From Diphasiastrum complanatum (Eukaryota; Streptophyta; Lycopodiopsida; Lycopodiales; Lycopodiaceae): 64,000 nucleotides of DNA. The stretch spans positions 49,555,399 through 49,619,398 of the forward strand of contig CM055104.1 in NCBI GenBank assembly GCA_029204225.1, in the 5' to 3' direction. The position numbers were made by a program, and so were the translations under genes. Below are positions 1-9,327 of this stretch, one piece after another (the first letter of the stretch is position 1; every line of letters starts with the position of its first letter). The notes under the pieces are model-generated. The model did no database searches. It was not told the DNA's origin and was given only the letters and a program-made list of their open reading frames with translations.

Positions 1-408
1 GATCCTTATCCAAAGTTGACTTTCTCACTCTAGCTAGAAACCAACAACTAGTCTCCACAAAAATAGGGATATCCCCTATAAAATATGATCTAATAGAATC
101 TTTCTATATTATCACCTACAATCTTATCCACATGTGTGAATGGCAACTTGACATGTGTGAGTAATAACTCATTCACATGGAAGTGCAATCTATTTACATA
201 AAGTTTGGCCAAAATGACCAATTTCATGATTCTACTCAAAGGTCAATTTCACACTTGTGTAGATCTAGCTAAAATCAATCTAACTTAATAAAAGTGACTT
301 ATGTACATTGTTTCACACATGGGAACAGGCTCCACACATTTGAGATCTCACTATGAACATAGATCTTAAGATTAACATGCTACATTAACCAAGTTGGAAG
401 TGACGATT
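1..408. other. A+T-rich noncoding stretch, LTR-like
   Basis: No coding region is visible on either strand. A block around 311-366 (cacatgggaacaggctccac) resembles 54,930-54,985, so this is probably degraded LTR or other repeat sequence. Neither LTR ends nor a primer site could be placed. Confidence 0.35.
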
Positions 409-1050
409 TCAACATTGAATGCCTCCCTCATACTCCATTAGATTGTTGTCAAAAATAAAAATATTCTCAAAAGCGCCCAAATCAAATTGAATTGGTTCGT
501 AGATCAGATCCTTTAAATAGCCACTCAATTCCAAGCCATGGAATATCGGTGCCATATAGTCATCATTCTGAAATTTTGGTGAATGTCTTGATCGACTTTC
601 TTTGAGCATAACAATATTCTCGATTTGACGATCCATAGTTGCTTGCTCATTGACCAGATTAAGGCATTGGTGTAGGTCAAATTCCCATGTTTGATGGTTG
701 AAATGAAACTCGAAAGGATGTTCAATTATCTTCATATTCTGATCTAAATCTTGACTTTCGTCCGAATCTTGATTTTCACCATTTGTTGTTGCAACTTGAT
801 CCGAATCTTGAATTGGACTTTTGTTGCCTGCAACTATATCTGGATCTGGGACTGGACTTTCATTGTCGCTCTGCTCATCTGACTCATTGTCCTCGCTTCG
901 CTTATCCGCTTCGTCGTTATCACTTTGCTCATCAGACTCATTGATGAGATCATCTTCATCTTCAGAAGTTTCTTCTCTTTCATTCACATGCGGATGTCGA
1001 TCCACCGATGCTTTAGTGTATATACTCACTTTTTGAATCCGCATTTTCAT
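409..1050 (-). CDS. Acidic repeat-rich hypothetical ORF, probably retroelement-derived
   Basis: Open frame of 213 codons. The N-terminal 25 residues are basic. Residues about 25-100 are strongly acidic and low-complexity, with repeats of the type SDEQSDNE. The C-terminal half (from about residue 110) is mixed, with aromatic clusters such as FEFHFNHQTWEFD. It lies directly downstream, on the same strand, of gypsy gag fragments at 1,060-1,888, so it may be the tail of a degraded retroelement gag or an extra ORF. I recognise no family. The start is simply the first ATG in the frame. An intact 213-codon frame is notable among so much decay, but the acidic repeats alone could keep the frame open. 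Confidence 0.3.
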   Translation of the reverse strand: MKMRIQKVSIYTKASVDRHPHVNEREETSEDEDDLINESDEQSDNDEADKRSEDNESDEQSDNESPVPDPDIVAGNKSPIQDSDQVATTNGENQDSDESQDLDQNMKIIEHPFEFHFNHQTWEFDLHQCLNLVNEQATMDRQIENIVMLKESRSRHSPKFQNDDYMAPIFHGLELSGYLKDLIYEPIQFDLGAFENIFIFDNNLMEYEGGIQC

Positions 1051-1059
1051 TTTCTCAAA

Positions 1060-1190
1060 CCACCTGGATTGTTCTTCTTTCTTTCAACTTACAACTTAAG
1101 CCTTTGTTCTTGTTGCTCATACTTTAAAGCATATTCCATAGTTTCCCTTAATCGAAACCCAAGCTGTAGAGAAGTAGTTTGAAGATAGTT
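1060..1190 (-). pseudogene. Gypsy gag C-terminal fragment
   Basis: The minus-strand translation gives a charged helix (GFRLRETMEYALKYEQQEQ) followed by a basic segment, interrupted by stops. Helices of this kind follow the gag domain in plant Ty3/gypsy elements. It is shorter than a typical ORF and has no start codon. Its placement between the 1,278-1,589 gag piece and the acidic ORF suggests that all are parts of one degraded element on the minus strand. Confidence 0.4.
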
Positions 1191-1277
1191 TTATACAATG
1201 CTCCGATATTGAGGCTATAAGCCACATATATAGCATTGTACAAGATATACATCTCCATAATCAAATAATGGAACCAT

Positions 1278-1589
1278 CTACTGAAATTCTTGATTGTACT
1301 CAACAACTATAGTTATCTGGCTCAAACAACACCATTGGAGGAAGTCGGATCGATTGAAGATTTGTCTACAAACTATTTTAGAATCTAACCAGTTCTTAGG
1401 AAGAAAGTCGTGAACGATGTTCCACCATGACTGAACTCGCCCTCGGAAACCCGATGAAGCAAAGAAAACCATACTACTGTCACCAATACATCCAGTATAG
1501 TAGAAGTTATAATCCAAATCTTCTAGCCAATTGTCTACATTAATGGAGTGAATGCTTCCATCAAAGGTAGGACTAACGTATTTAGACAA
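1278..1589 (-). pseudogene. Ty3/gypsy gag, N-terminal half
   Basis: The frame carries the pattern of the retrotransposon gag domain: F-D-G then VDNWLEDLDYNF, a hydrophobic helix with GRVQSWWN, then a W..K...RQIFNRSDF segment and VVEYNQEFQ before the stop. In intact gag this half precedes the half found at 1,535-1,888, but on this strand it comes after it, so the domain is permuted. The start ATG is only a frame start. It encodes a capsid-type protein fragment and is not functional. Confidence 0.6.
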
Positions 1590-1888
1590 CCACTGGTTGT
1601 AACAATAAGGTTTCTATTGAGCAATGGATTTTCACCGTTCATTGATATGGTTTGTAGATGCAGAGCAAGTGCACGATCCATCATATCATGTAAGTCCATA
1701 AAACTAGTAGCATAAATGGATTTGGAAAGAGTTGGTTGAAGCACATTTTTTATAGGAGTTTGAAGAGAACCCACATAGTAGTTCAAACATTTTCTATAGT
1801 CAAATTTTGTCTTCTGAACCAATGCCAAGAATTGTTGATTGAATTGTTTTACAAATCCAGTTTGTTCGAGAGATTCAAATGACTTCAC
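1535..1888 (-). pseudogene. Ty3/gypsy gag, C-terminal half, permuted
   Basis: It begins with LEQTGFVKQFNQQFLALV, the segment of gypsy gag that follows the W...F core, and continues through NYYVGSLQTPIKN, P(T)LSKSIYATSF and MDRALAL, as in the C-terminal gag helices. It overlaps the N-terminal gag half by 55 bp in another frame and lies upstream of it, so the domain order is reversed relative to real gag proteins. A tandem duplication followed by deletion would explain this. Confidence 0.55.
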
Positions 1889-2400
1889 ACAATAGATGGA
1901 AGATGAATGTTATTACTATAACAATAATCCATCATTAATGACTAATGAAGACTTGTGGACTGTGAATTCATCGTCTGAAATTTATTCAGGATGGTATTTA
2001 CAGACTATAAAATGCTCTTCTCCATCCACTTAGCATTCTAAGTCCTCGAAGAATAAAGTGGTTGTGAATGAAAAATGTAACAAATTAAAACGAAGTAGTT
2101 GTTATGTTCAGTTTGTCACCACGAGCAATGTTGTTTTCTACAACGTTCGAATCCGAGTTCAAATGGAAAAATTATGGAGCTTCAAAAATAACTAATGAAA
2201 AAATGTAAAATTTGACTCAAGAAAGAGATTCTTTTAAAAATTTTAAATGGAAATAATAACTACAAAATTTCAATAACTTCCCAATGTTTGTTTCATCATT
2301 ATGATCACTTTATTGTACTGGAATCTGAGCTCAAACAAGAAAGTTATGAAAGTTTTAAGAAATATACAGCAAAATGTTTTTTATTGGGCACAAAGGAGAG
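1889..2400. other. No gene seen
   Basis: A+T-rich sequence with stops in all frames. Two related phrases, cgaatccgagttcaaatgg near 2,149 and ggaatctgagctcaaacaag near 2,321, look like the repeated leader phrases of plant LTR elements. Nothing else is supported. Confidence 0.4.
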
Positions 2401-2439
2401 GTGAGTGGCTCAGGGAATATTCGTGGAGATTATGTTATT

Positions 2440-2803
2440 TTGAATTTTCTGTTGAGTGCCGCAGAGATCCAGAAAGGGAGAGGAGATTTTGGTCGAAGGA
2501 ATTTTAGCCGAGGAGATTTTAACCTAGGGAATTTTGGCCGAGTGGTTCGTGAGGAAAAGAGCCAGGTCAAGTGGGAGATTGGCTGAGTCCAGTTGAGTGA
2601 AATTTGGCCGAGGAGGGGTCGTGAGGGATTTTGGTCGAGTGGATATGACCACCGACGGAGAAATGGCTGAGAGGGGGGTTTAGAGAGAGAGAGAGAGGAG
2701 GGAATGGGGCGTCTGCGTGAATTGACCAAAGTAAAAATTGACCGAAGGCTCAAATTGGCCGAAGTAAGAATTGACCGAAGGCTTAAATTGGCCGAAGGAA
2801 TGA
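2440..2803. repeat. Purine-rich GGCCGA/GACCGA minisatellite-like tract
   Basis: The words ttggccga, ttggtcga and ttgaccga recur at irregular spacing in a purine-rich (AG) strand. The last two units, starting at 2,735 and 2,769, are a clear 34-bp tandem duplication (aattgaccgaaggct...ttggccgaag). A GA run sits at 2,685-2,700. Short frames across this tract on both strands are artefacts of the low complexity. Confidence 0.6.
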
Positions 2804-2810
2804 GGAGGAT

Positions 2811-2874
2811 TGGGTTAGGGCTTAAGGACTTAGGGGTTGGTTAGGTTAGGGCTATAGATAGGTAGGGTTAGGTT
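2811..2874 (+). repeat. Interstitial telomere-like tract (TTAGGG/GGTTAGG variants)
   Basis: The sequence shows tgggttagggctta, then gggttggttaggttaggg and tagggttaggttt in one strand orientation. The units resemble degenerate plant or vertebrate-type telomere repeats. It directly follows the GGCCGA tract and precedes retroelement leader sequence. Confidence 0.5.
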
Positions 2875-2879
2875 TATTT

Positions 2880-3560
2880 TTTTATATTAAACTTTAAAAT
2901 GAAAGATGTGAAAAAACTTTACAAGGGAAACAAAACTCTAGAGTCGAAAAAATTTGAAGTGCTTCTCTCTCACTTGGAAAAATTAAAAGAAATTTTTTAA
3001 AAATCTGGCAATTCTGACCCATATCCACTAATTTGATCATAACTTCCTCAATATTGATCCAAATCATGCCAACTCAGTACTTCTAAAAGCTACAACAAGT
3101 CCTATCAGCCCATAGGATCATATCAATGATTGAATGATACTTGATAGGTCAAAATAACAACAGAACAGGTCTGAAAATTTTGAAGAAGAAAAACTAACAA
3201 GACTAGAGCTACAAATCAAGATTTGTCATAACTTTTTGCATACTAATCCAAATGACCTGCCTTATCAATCAGATCAAAGCTAAGACAATTCTCTAAAATC
3301 TTATGTAAAAAAACTTGAGATAAAGACTCAAATCAAATCTAAAAAATTTAAACAAGATAAAAGGAAAATTCTAATCACCTATTTTGATAGCTTTTGAGAA
3401 AAGTGCAATAACTTTTGCATCTCTTTTCCAAATGTCTTGCAAATTGGTGCAAATGAAAGTTAAACAGAGGTCTACATACTTATGGAATCAAATTAGAAAT
3501 GAAAAATAAAATTGAATGTTAAAAATTCTTCTGAACAGAACTGAAATTTTTAAAGTAGAC
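2880..3560 (-). mobile_element. LTR-G family element: 5' leader remnant
   Basis: On the minus strand this corresponds to the untranslated leader that follows the plus-strand LTR at 46,105-46,638 (compare the reverse complement of about 3,230-3,550 with 46,740-47,080). Shared landmarks are the 'aaatgacctgccttat' and 'gcaataacttttgcatc' phrases. It is joined to a truncated LTR at about 3,560, with roughly 300 bp (LTR 3' half and primer site) missing compared with the 46-kb copy. No coding sequence is visible. Confidence 0.6.
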
Positions 3561-3851
3561 AAGGAGGAAGATCTCACTTGCAAATGAGCCAAAAAATTCA
3601 CAAAATGATATCTCTTGCCTAATTATAGACAATACTCTTACATAACTAAACATAACTATCTTGAGGGTTAGTTAGCCCTTGTTAAGTATTATTTAAACTA
3701 CATTGGGCCCTTATTGGCCTATTATCCTTATTAATTAATTTGAAGGGCCTAAAGAGGGAACCGCCTTGTGATAGCTCCTTTTGGGCCTACAAAGCTTACA
3801 ATGGATATTATATTGCCTTGAAAGACATTGATGTACTAAAAGTACATGACA
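3561..3851 (-). repeat. Truncated LTR of the LTR-G family
   Basis: The outer end on the minus strand is TGTCATGT (3,844-3,851), matching the terminal inverted repeat TGTCATGT...ACATGACA of the complete LTR at 46,105-46,638. The body (gggcccttattggcctatta, and aagggaaccgccttg-like blocks) is shared with 46.1 kb and 52.2 kb. The 3' part of the LTR is deleted. The LTR end lies against an exon of the decayed plant gene that starts at 3,852, so the element probably inserted into that exon. Confidence 0.7.
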
Positions 3852-4022
3852 AAAATAATCATAATACTTAAGTTAGATGAGTCATAGATTGTGAAAGGGC
3901 AGAAGATGGAGAGAGTTAGTATAACTCTTATGAATGGTGCACTATCACAAGCATTGGACCAAAGAGACTTCAGATTCAGTGTCCAGTCCGAAAATGATAT
4001 ATGGTGGTTGGCAACTTTTCAG
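3852..4022 (+). pseudogene. Exon of unrecognised plant gene (KGQKME / FSVQSEN exon, copy 1)
   Basis: The frame reads LKLDES, stop, IVKGQKME, then SITLMNGALSQ and FSVQSENDIWWLATFQ, and ends exactly at a donor site CAG|GTAAAT. The same exon with the same donor position (TTTCAG|GT) occurs at 9,328-9,652, with conserved LDES, GQKME, LMNG and FSVQSEN. The paired exons show this was a real spliced gene. Copy 1 has an in-frame TAG, and its 5' side is cut by the LTR ending at 3,851. The product is unknown to me. Confidence 0.5.
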
Positions 4023-4380
4023 GTAAATTTTCTCATTATTAGATTAGATTCAATGGATAGTAAAAATTATTATTTAATTAAGTTGGTGTTATTCTTTGGA
4101 CAAGTACTGAAAGAGAATCATGATATATTATCATGGATATTCTCTAGGACATCTTACCCTTGGATCATCAAGGACCATATGGACGAAGGATTTCTAAATG
4201 CATGTATAATGTCTCTCACGGTGCTACATCTAAACATCCTTGTAGTATACTACATGAAAATGGCAAAAGATGTAACTAGAAGTACAAGAATTACTAGAGA
4301 AAATGCAGATCCAAAGGAAGCATGTATTGCCTATTCTCTTGAAAAATGTGCATGTTTGCATGTTTGCACTCTTCATGCAG

Positions 4381-4904
4381 AAGTTAGGATAATATAGAAG
4401 CTCATTTATCTTCATATAGCTTCTGCATGGAATAGTAAATCAGCATCATCAGCGAAGGAAACTACTTGTCGATCAGAAGATGTTTTATCGAAAGCAGGAC
4501 TTCATAAGGGACATGTCAAAATATAGAAAGATAAAAAGCTTTCAAGAAAGTTAGGAAATATGCCTACTAATCCAAGCATAGGAGGAGCAAAAGCATCTCG
4601 ATTCCTATCAAACCATACTAGTAAGGCTTCTAATATTCAACACTCAGTCTGGAAAGATATCGTTGCTGCCATTCAGGACTTAGGGGTGACTAGTAGATCT
4701 AGATTATTGAAAGTTGATGTCTGGAGGAAGCTTGACAGTATGATTAAAATATTAAGAAAAGACAAATTTTTTGATACTGATAAGAGAGCTCTACAAGACA
4801 CTTGTCAACTATATATTTTGATCCAGACTGACATTACGATTTTGACATGTGCAGTACATACTAAGAGATCATACACCATTTTTTGCAAAGTACTCCTGCT
4901 GTGA
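4381..4904 (+). pseudogene. Exon of the same unrecognised gene, Ser/Lys-rich
   Basis: It starts after an acceptor with a good pyrimidine/TTTGCA context (cttcatgcag, ending at 4,380). The open frame runs from about 4,398 with one in-frame TAG near 4,527, through a Ser/Lys-rich segment (SASSAKETTCRSEDVLSKAG) and then a likely folded segment (SVWKDIVAAIQDLGVTSRS, LLKVDVWRKLDSMIKILRK). The frame closes at 4,904; a 3' splice boundary was not identified. I recognise no domain. It could belong to a nuclear protein, but that is a guess from composition only. Confidence 0.4.
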
Positions 4905-5078
4905 ATCCACCACGATAGACTAGGCATAACAGGAGTAGATGGCTCTCTGAGATTAAGAAATATTAGATATCCTCCTTACTCCTGATACCAAGAGCCCCTT
5001 TCTACAAAACTGTCCATCTGATTACTAGAAATAATCTGAACAGTCTTATTAGGTTCACACTTGGAGCAATGCTTGCAG

Positions 5079-5371
5079 GAGTCCGCAAAGGACTATTTGG
5101 CACTTTTTTTTGAAGATTCATTTTTGCTTTCAATCCATGCTAAGCGGTCATCATAATGCCCAAAGATTTCCAAATTTTGTATAGAATGAGAGAGAGATTC
5201 TGTAAACTTCACAAGGGTGAACCCTATGTACCCAAGGACGATCCCATTGACAAAACTAATCTTCTTAGTAAAAGGCCTCGCGAGCAACTTGCCCCTAAAA
5301 CGCGAAAGAAATCCTCTGCTCAGGCACCTAAAAACGTCCATGCATGGACCTCCAACATTCCTCATTTGTAG
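5079..5371 (+). pseudogene. Exon of the same unrecognised gene, basic linker
   Basis: A candidate acceptor (gcttgcag) ends at 5,078. The translation begins ESAKDYLALFFEDSFLLSIH, then shifts frame into MPKDFQILYRMRERFCKLH and a basic stretch (KRPREQLAPKTRKKSS) that could serve as a nuclear localisation signal. At least one frameshift separates the two parts, so this is a decayed exon. The opposite-strand frame of 99 codons is a shadow. Confidence 0.35.
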
Positions 5372-5855
5372 GTGATGTGATTGTAAATCCACTTGCCTTA
5401 TATATTTTGGTCAATTCAGCCACAAAAATTTTCGACAACCACTCTATTGTGAATATTGCTCCTCTCCCTCCTCCTCCCATTAATCTCACTCCTATATTAT
5501 ATTTGGATTCTGATGATTATCTAAAATTTGAGAAAGATATATCGAATTCTATAGATAATATCGGCATGCCAATTCTCTTCCAAATAGAAGAAATTGGTCT
5601 TACTCTTAACTTTAGAGTCCCTAACTATATTCAAATGAAGGACAGAAGGGCTTCTATCAGTAATCTAGTGATAGAGGCTGCAATTTGATATTGCAAGGAT
5701 TCAATGAAAGAAATGTCTCTTCTCAACAATTTTTTTCTGCAGGCCATCAAGGACGACAGCGACACTTTGTTACACTGTCTCCTTGGTGCATGCTCACCAG
5801 CCGTGAAGATTTTGTCGATGCCATATCATACCAAGTATGTCTATTTCTTTACTTG
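5344..5855 (+). pseudogene. Exons of the same unrecognised gene with one stop
   Basis: One frame runs from about 5,344 to 5,855 with a single TGA (5,686-5,688). It reads through a proline-rich turn (APLPPPPINLTP), DSDDYLKFEKDISNSIDN, a RRASISNLVIEAA segment, then KDSMKEMSLLNNFFLQA and DDSDTLLHCLLGACSPAVK. A possible donor follows (CCAA|GTATGT near 5,836), and an acceptor-like ttttctgcag lies near 5,742. No family is recognised. The next candidate exon starts after tttttgcag at about 5,903. Confidence 0.35.
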
Positions 5856-5902
5856 TATTTACTGTATCATATATCTAATGGAATGCTTCTTTGTTTTTGC
5901 AG

Positions 5903-6137
5903 TGATCACTAGAGCTTGACTATAGTCTCTGTAAAAATAACTGCAAATAATGTAGTAAATCTTTTTTGTGTGAAGATGAATTTTGCCCGTAACACACATA
6001 AAGATATTGACTCGCTGTTGTCGGCTATTTATAGATATTTTCCAATAGTGAATGCCACGGCAGGGGCATGTGAAATTGTTAGCATTGAGGTGATCATTGA
6101 ACACTTCTTGCATATTTTTGTGATCATCTTTGTTTAG
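5903..6137 (+). pseudogene. Possible further exon of the unrecognised gene
   Basis: After an acceptor-like tttgtttttgcag, the translation gives KITANNVVNLFCVKMNF and HKDIDSLLSAIYRYFPIVN before the frame closes. The composition is protein-like and in line with its neighbours, but there is no motif and the boundaries are weak. The minus-strand frame of 107 codons overlapping it is taken as a shadow. Confidence 0.25.
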
Positions 6138-6489
6138 TGTTAGTTTCTTCCTCCCATTATTAATCAGTAGAATGTATTGCAAACACCCTAGAAAAATGAC
6201 TCATTTAGCTATGCATGCTGTACTTTTTACAATGCAAAATTATTTTTTGAGTGGTACATTCTTCAAAAGGATGTTGATATTTCGAAGTTGAAAATATTGA
6301 AAATGAATATGATAGATGGTTGAGATGAGAAAATCGATGTATCATTAATGTATATGCATTGCCAAATCATGGTTAACAGGGTTAACTAGAGTTAATTTGT
6401 GGCACCAGATAGATCAATGTTTTAAATTTACGCCAACACATATTTTTTGATTCATGGGTTTTTGTCTATGCATATTTTTAAATCCATAG

Positions 6490-6830
6490 TTCAGTGTTTC
6501 AGATTTTTGCATGCATCAAGAAAGCCGTGCTCCTCAATCGACTTTGTGCTTCTATTCAACGAGAAAGATGATAATGGATTATGGGTGCCAAGAAAATATT
6601 CAAAAAACTCTTGGGTTTTGATGCATCCATCATCAAGGGGAGTATTTCAAAAAAGCAAATGGTCAAAACTATCATTTTGATCTTATTGGAAGGCCAAAAT
6701 TTTGGATTTCAAAACATTATCAAGAGGAAAATATATTTCTGAAATTCTAGTCCAACATGTATATATGCATTCAAAGATAAATGTGCAAGGATTCAACCAT
6801 CAGGATCACAAAAAAAACAATTGTGAGTAT
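6490..6830 (+). pseudogene. Degenerate exon of the unrecognised gene
   Basis: Protein-like stretches in different frames (for example YHFDLIGRPKFWISKHYQEE after a frame change) lie downstream of an acceptor-like gtgtttcag (about 6,500). Several stops and frameshifts prevent a single reading. It is included because it lies in order between better-supported exons. Confidence 0.25.
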
Positions 6831-6911
6831 TGATATATTTTATACTTAGATTTTTGTCATTCATAAATATCTAATAGTAAACTTGCCAATCTGATCATTA
6901 TTTTCTTGTAG

Positions 6912-7249
6912 ATTTATATCCATTCAACATTAATGAATGGGAGCCCAGTGGATCTCTAGCATGTGTGTTAGATGTTATTCACATTGATATTGGACAACTG
7001 CAATATCGAGGTAGAACTACAAAAGATCTAGTTGATAATGGAATCTTTTTTTATGAGTCAATGTACATTCCCAATACAAAAGGTGTGAAAGTACTGTATT
7101 TTAGGACCATAAATGGATCTACAAAAGATCCACAAGAGTGATTGGATGCTTGCTTAACAATCTATCAAAAAACTAGACACAAAAAAGTTGATCTAGATTG
7201 GCAATTTGACAAACAACAAGTATTATCAATCAAAAGCATTGTTCAACAT
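6912..7249 (+). pseudogene. Exon of unrecognised gene (SLACVLDVIHIDIGQLQYRG exon)
   Basis: After a strong acceptor (ttttcttgtag, ending at 6,911), an open phase-2 frame reads PFNINEWEPSGSLACVLDVI, HIDIGQLQYRGRTTKDLVDN, FFYESMYIPN and KVLYFRTINGSTKDPQE, then a TGA where the pattern suggests W, then LDACLTIYQKTRHKKVDLDW. There is no ATG, so a start-to-stop scan misses it. The exon is cut at 7,249 by the end of a copia LTR. The sequence looks like a folded domain but I cannot name it. Confidence 0.45.
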
Positions 7250-7772
7250 TGAAATCCGAGCCCACAAGTGTGTACTACAGGCTGTAGTACAGCCTTAAAC
7301 CTGAGAAACAAGTATAAATTGATTTGGTTCACAAAAACTCAATGTAGATAGTGAACTAGCTTGAGATTGCCAATGGGCTCCAAACATTTTCTATCTTCTC
7401 ACTATGAGAGCTTGGAATACATAGCAAATTCAACTTCCTTCTTGAAGTTAAGTGGATTTCCAGCATGTAATAAGGAAGTTAACTCACCCTTCTTGCCCTA
7501 AAATGAAACCCTAGCCTAGATCCTAGACTTATACTTGGTAGGTAGCTAGTTGGTCAAATTTTCACCTTAAACTTAGGTGTAGGTCCTATAAAGTAGAGAT
7601 GACCACCAAATAGACATGACCAACTCTCTTGAATTGACCTAACCTACATTAGGAGTGGGTTTCCACATGTCATCTCAGCCTCATATGTGTGGAATCCACT
7701 TATGTACAAAATTTACATTATACTACATAGTTTTTTATCAAGCTAGATTTGCCAATTTTTGGCAATTCTTCA
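7250..7772 (-). repeat. 3' LTR of a minus-strand copia fragment
   Basis: Ends fit TG...CA on both strands, with short inverted ends TGAA...TTCA (plus-strand start tgaaatccgag, end ggcaattcttca). Just outside the right end, the minus strand is G-rich (gatgaggagtg) as expected for a polypurine tract. The left end abuts an exon of the host gene. No matching second LTR remains, so the element was truncated on its 5' side. Confidence 0.5.
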
Positions 7773-7978
7773 CACTCCTCATCAAATTTAGCTTGATCTA
7801 TTTACAACTCTCTTACTAGATGAATGAAAGCTTTTAGAAGTGTCTAAAAAGTCCAACTACAAACAAGGAACTTTTGAGACTCCAATAGAGAATGATGTCC
7901 ATGAAGGATCTTTCACCACCTCTTAAAGGATCCCTTACAAGATGTTCCATAAATGTGTCATGTAGCACACTTCAAAAA

Positions 7979-8749
7979 CTATACATCATGCGAAGCCATG
8001 GATTCCAAGGCATTTTGTGAACTTGAAGACACATCAATTAAACTATTAAGTGCATACACAGTGTTGCCAAAGACTGTTTGCCTTGCTTGATCCATATGAT
8101 TGAGCCTATATGGCTCCATCTTGATACTCAAGATTCTTCTTGGAGTCCTCGGGTCTTGAGCTTGCTCCTCCACTTGACTTGACTCCAAACCATGAATGAA
8201 CTGAATAAAGTGTTGATCCAAAGGTGCTTCTTCAAGTTTACAAATCTTCCACTCTTGAAAGATCACATTTCCACCATTGACAACTTCTTTGGTGGAAAAC
8301 AAGTAGATTCTACAATCTTTACTTGAAGAGCAAAACACTACCATTATTCCTATCATTGAAATAGGATAATCTTTGGTCCTTACATTGGAATGATCATGCA
8401 CAAAGCATGTGGATCCAAAGATTTCCAATACAAATGATGTTTCATCTTCTATGACTCTATTGAAACCATTACAAAAATAGCTATCCAATGAAATTGCTTT
8501 ATCAACAACAGATGTAGCATCTAATTTCATTGTCTTGTCATAAAGAGTACTAAACATTATAGATCTTACAGGTAAGAAACAAGTCATCTCATGTCTACTA
8601 ATACTTTCCAAAAAGTATTTAGAGACAATAGACTCTCCAATGCAAACTTGTTTGGATGAAAATGAGATGCTCAAGAAGGAGATCCAAAGTTGAAATCTTC
8701 TTTGCATCATTATACAGCTAGTAATGATGAGATAAAAACTGCATTTCAA
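7979..8749 (-). pseudogene. Ty1/copia pol fragment (integrase C-terminus to RT linker)
   Basis: The open frame of 256 codons contains the post-integrase block of copia pol: EIFGSTCFVHDHSN, GIMVVFCSSSKDCRIYLFST and VIFQE, matching the usual FGC.CFVH...GY....KGY..Y pattern. It then has RTPRRILSIKMEPYRLNHMD, the counterpart of TPRRSTRSRMEPLRLTYKD in copia element A at 13.8 kb. It therefore belongs to the same or a sister family. Catalytic integrase and RT cores are missing. The first 60-70 codons are weakly related and the ATG is incidental. Confidence 0.65.
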
Positions 8750-8756
8750 TCCATGT

Positions 8757-8833
8757 GTATCTCATATTTGTCTCTTGTTAAAGATATGGATGTGCTCAAT
8801 AGAAATTTTTGAAGCAACAAGAGGAAAAGACTG
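8757..8833 (+). pseudogene. Short exon of the unrecognised gene, downstream of the copia insertion
   Basis: The reading SYLSLVKDMDVLNR shifts frame into EIFEATRGKDW and ends at a donor CTG|GTAAAC (8,833/8,834). The following intron (8,834-8,985) ends in tttgcaatgcag. It resumes the host gene after the copia fragment. Confidence 0.4.
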
Positions 8834-8985
8834 GTAAACAAATATTGCTTGAACTTTTTAAATCATTCATAATCACTAGTTTTGTTATTTATTCATTTCA
8901 ACTTTATGTTGATTATACTGTTGTGAATACTATGAGTGTCCTAATTTCTACTGACATTTTCATGAACATTATGTTTGCAATGCAG

Positions 8986-9249
8986 ATCAACATTGGTTGT
9001 TGAAGACCATTTGGCCGATGAGATTTTGATTGGAAACTCACTAGGCTCTACTTGACTTCTAAATCTATGAAATCAATGTTAAACAATATCAAAATGAAAA
9101 AGATTAAGGCTTCAGTTACTGATAGCATTATGAATGAAGTTGGAAAAATATTAGACACTACATTGCTTCAAGGGGCATGTGATTTTTCTAGCATCAGTAG
9201 AGAAGCATATGCAACAATGTTTAAGATGCTAAAGGAGGCATTTGCACAG
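8986..9249 (+). pseudogene. Exon of the unrecognised gene (ADEILIGNSL ... SISREAYATMFKMLKEAF)
   Basis: It is bounded by a good acceptor (caatgcag|ATC) and donor (CACAG|GTAAAT). The translation reads STLVVEDHLADEILIGNSLG, then after a one-base shift LTSKSMKSMLNNIKMKK, ASVTDSIMNEVGKILDTTLL, QGACDFSSISREAYATMFKM and LKEAFAQ. It looks like a well-folded helical domain and is the best-preserved exon of this gene. No family is recognised. One frameshift or stop near 9,050 makes it a pseudogene unless the sequence has an error. Confidence 0.5.
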
Positions 9250-9327
9250 GTAAATATTAAAAAGTTTTCAATCCCACGACCATTTGATCTTTTTTCTTAA
9301 AAAGACATGTTATACCAAGGTATGCAG

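Noticed and set aside
2430-2753. 107-codon minus-strand frame
   Set aside because: Low-complexity product of the purine-rich GGCCGA repeat (SLSLSKPP, PRLKSPRLK).
5093-5392. 99-codon minus-strand frame
   Set aside because: Opposite the exon-like plus strand, without motif. The plus strand has the acceptor site and Lys-rich coding pattern.
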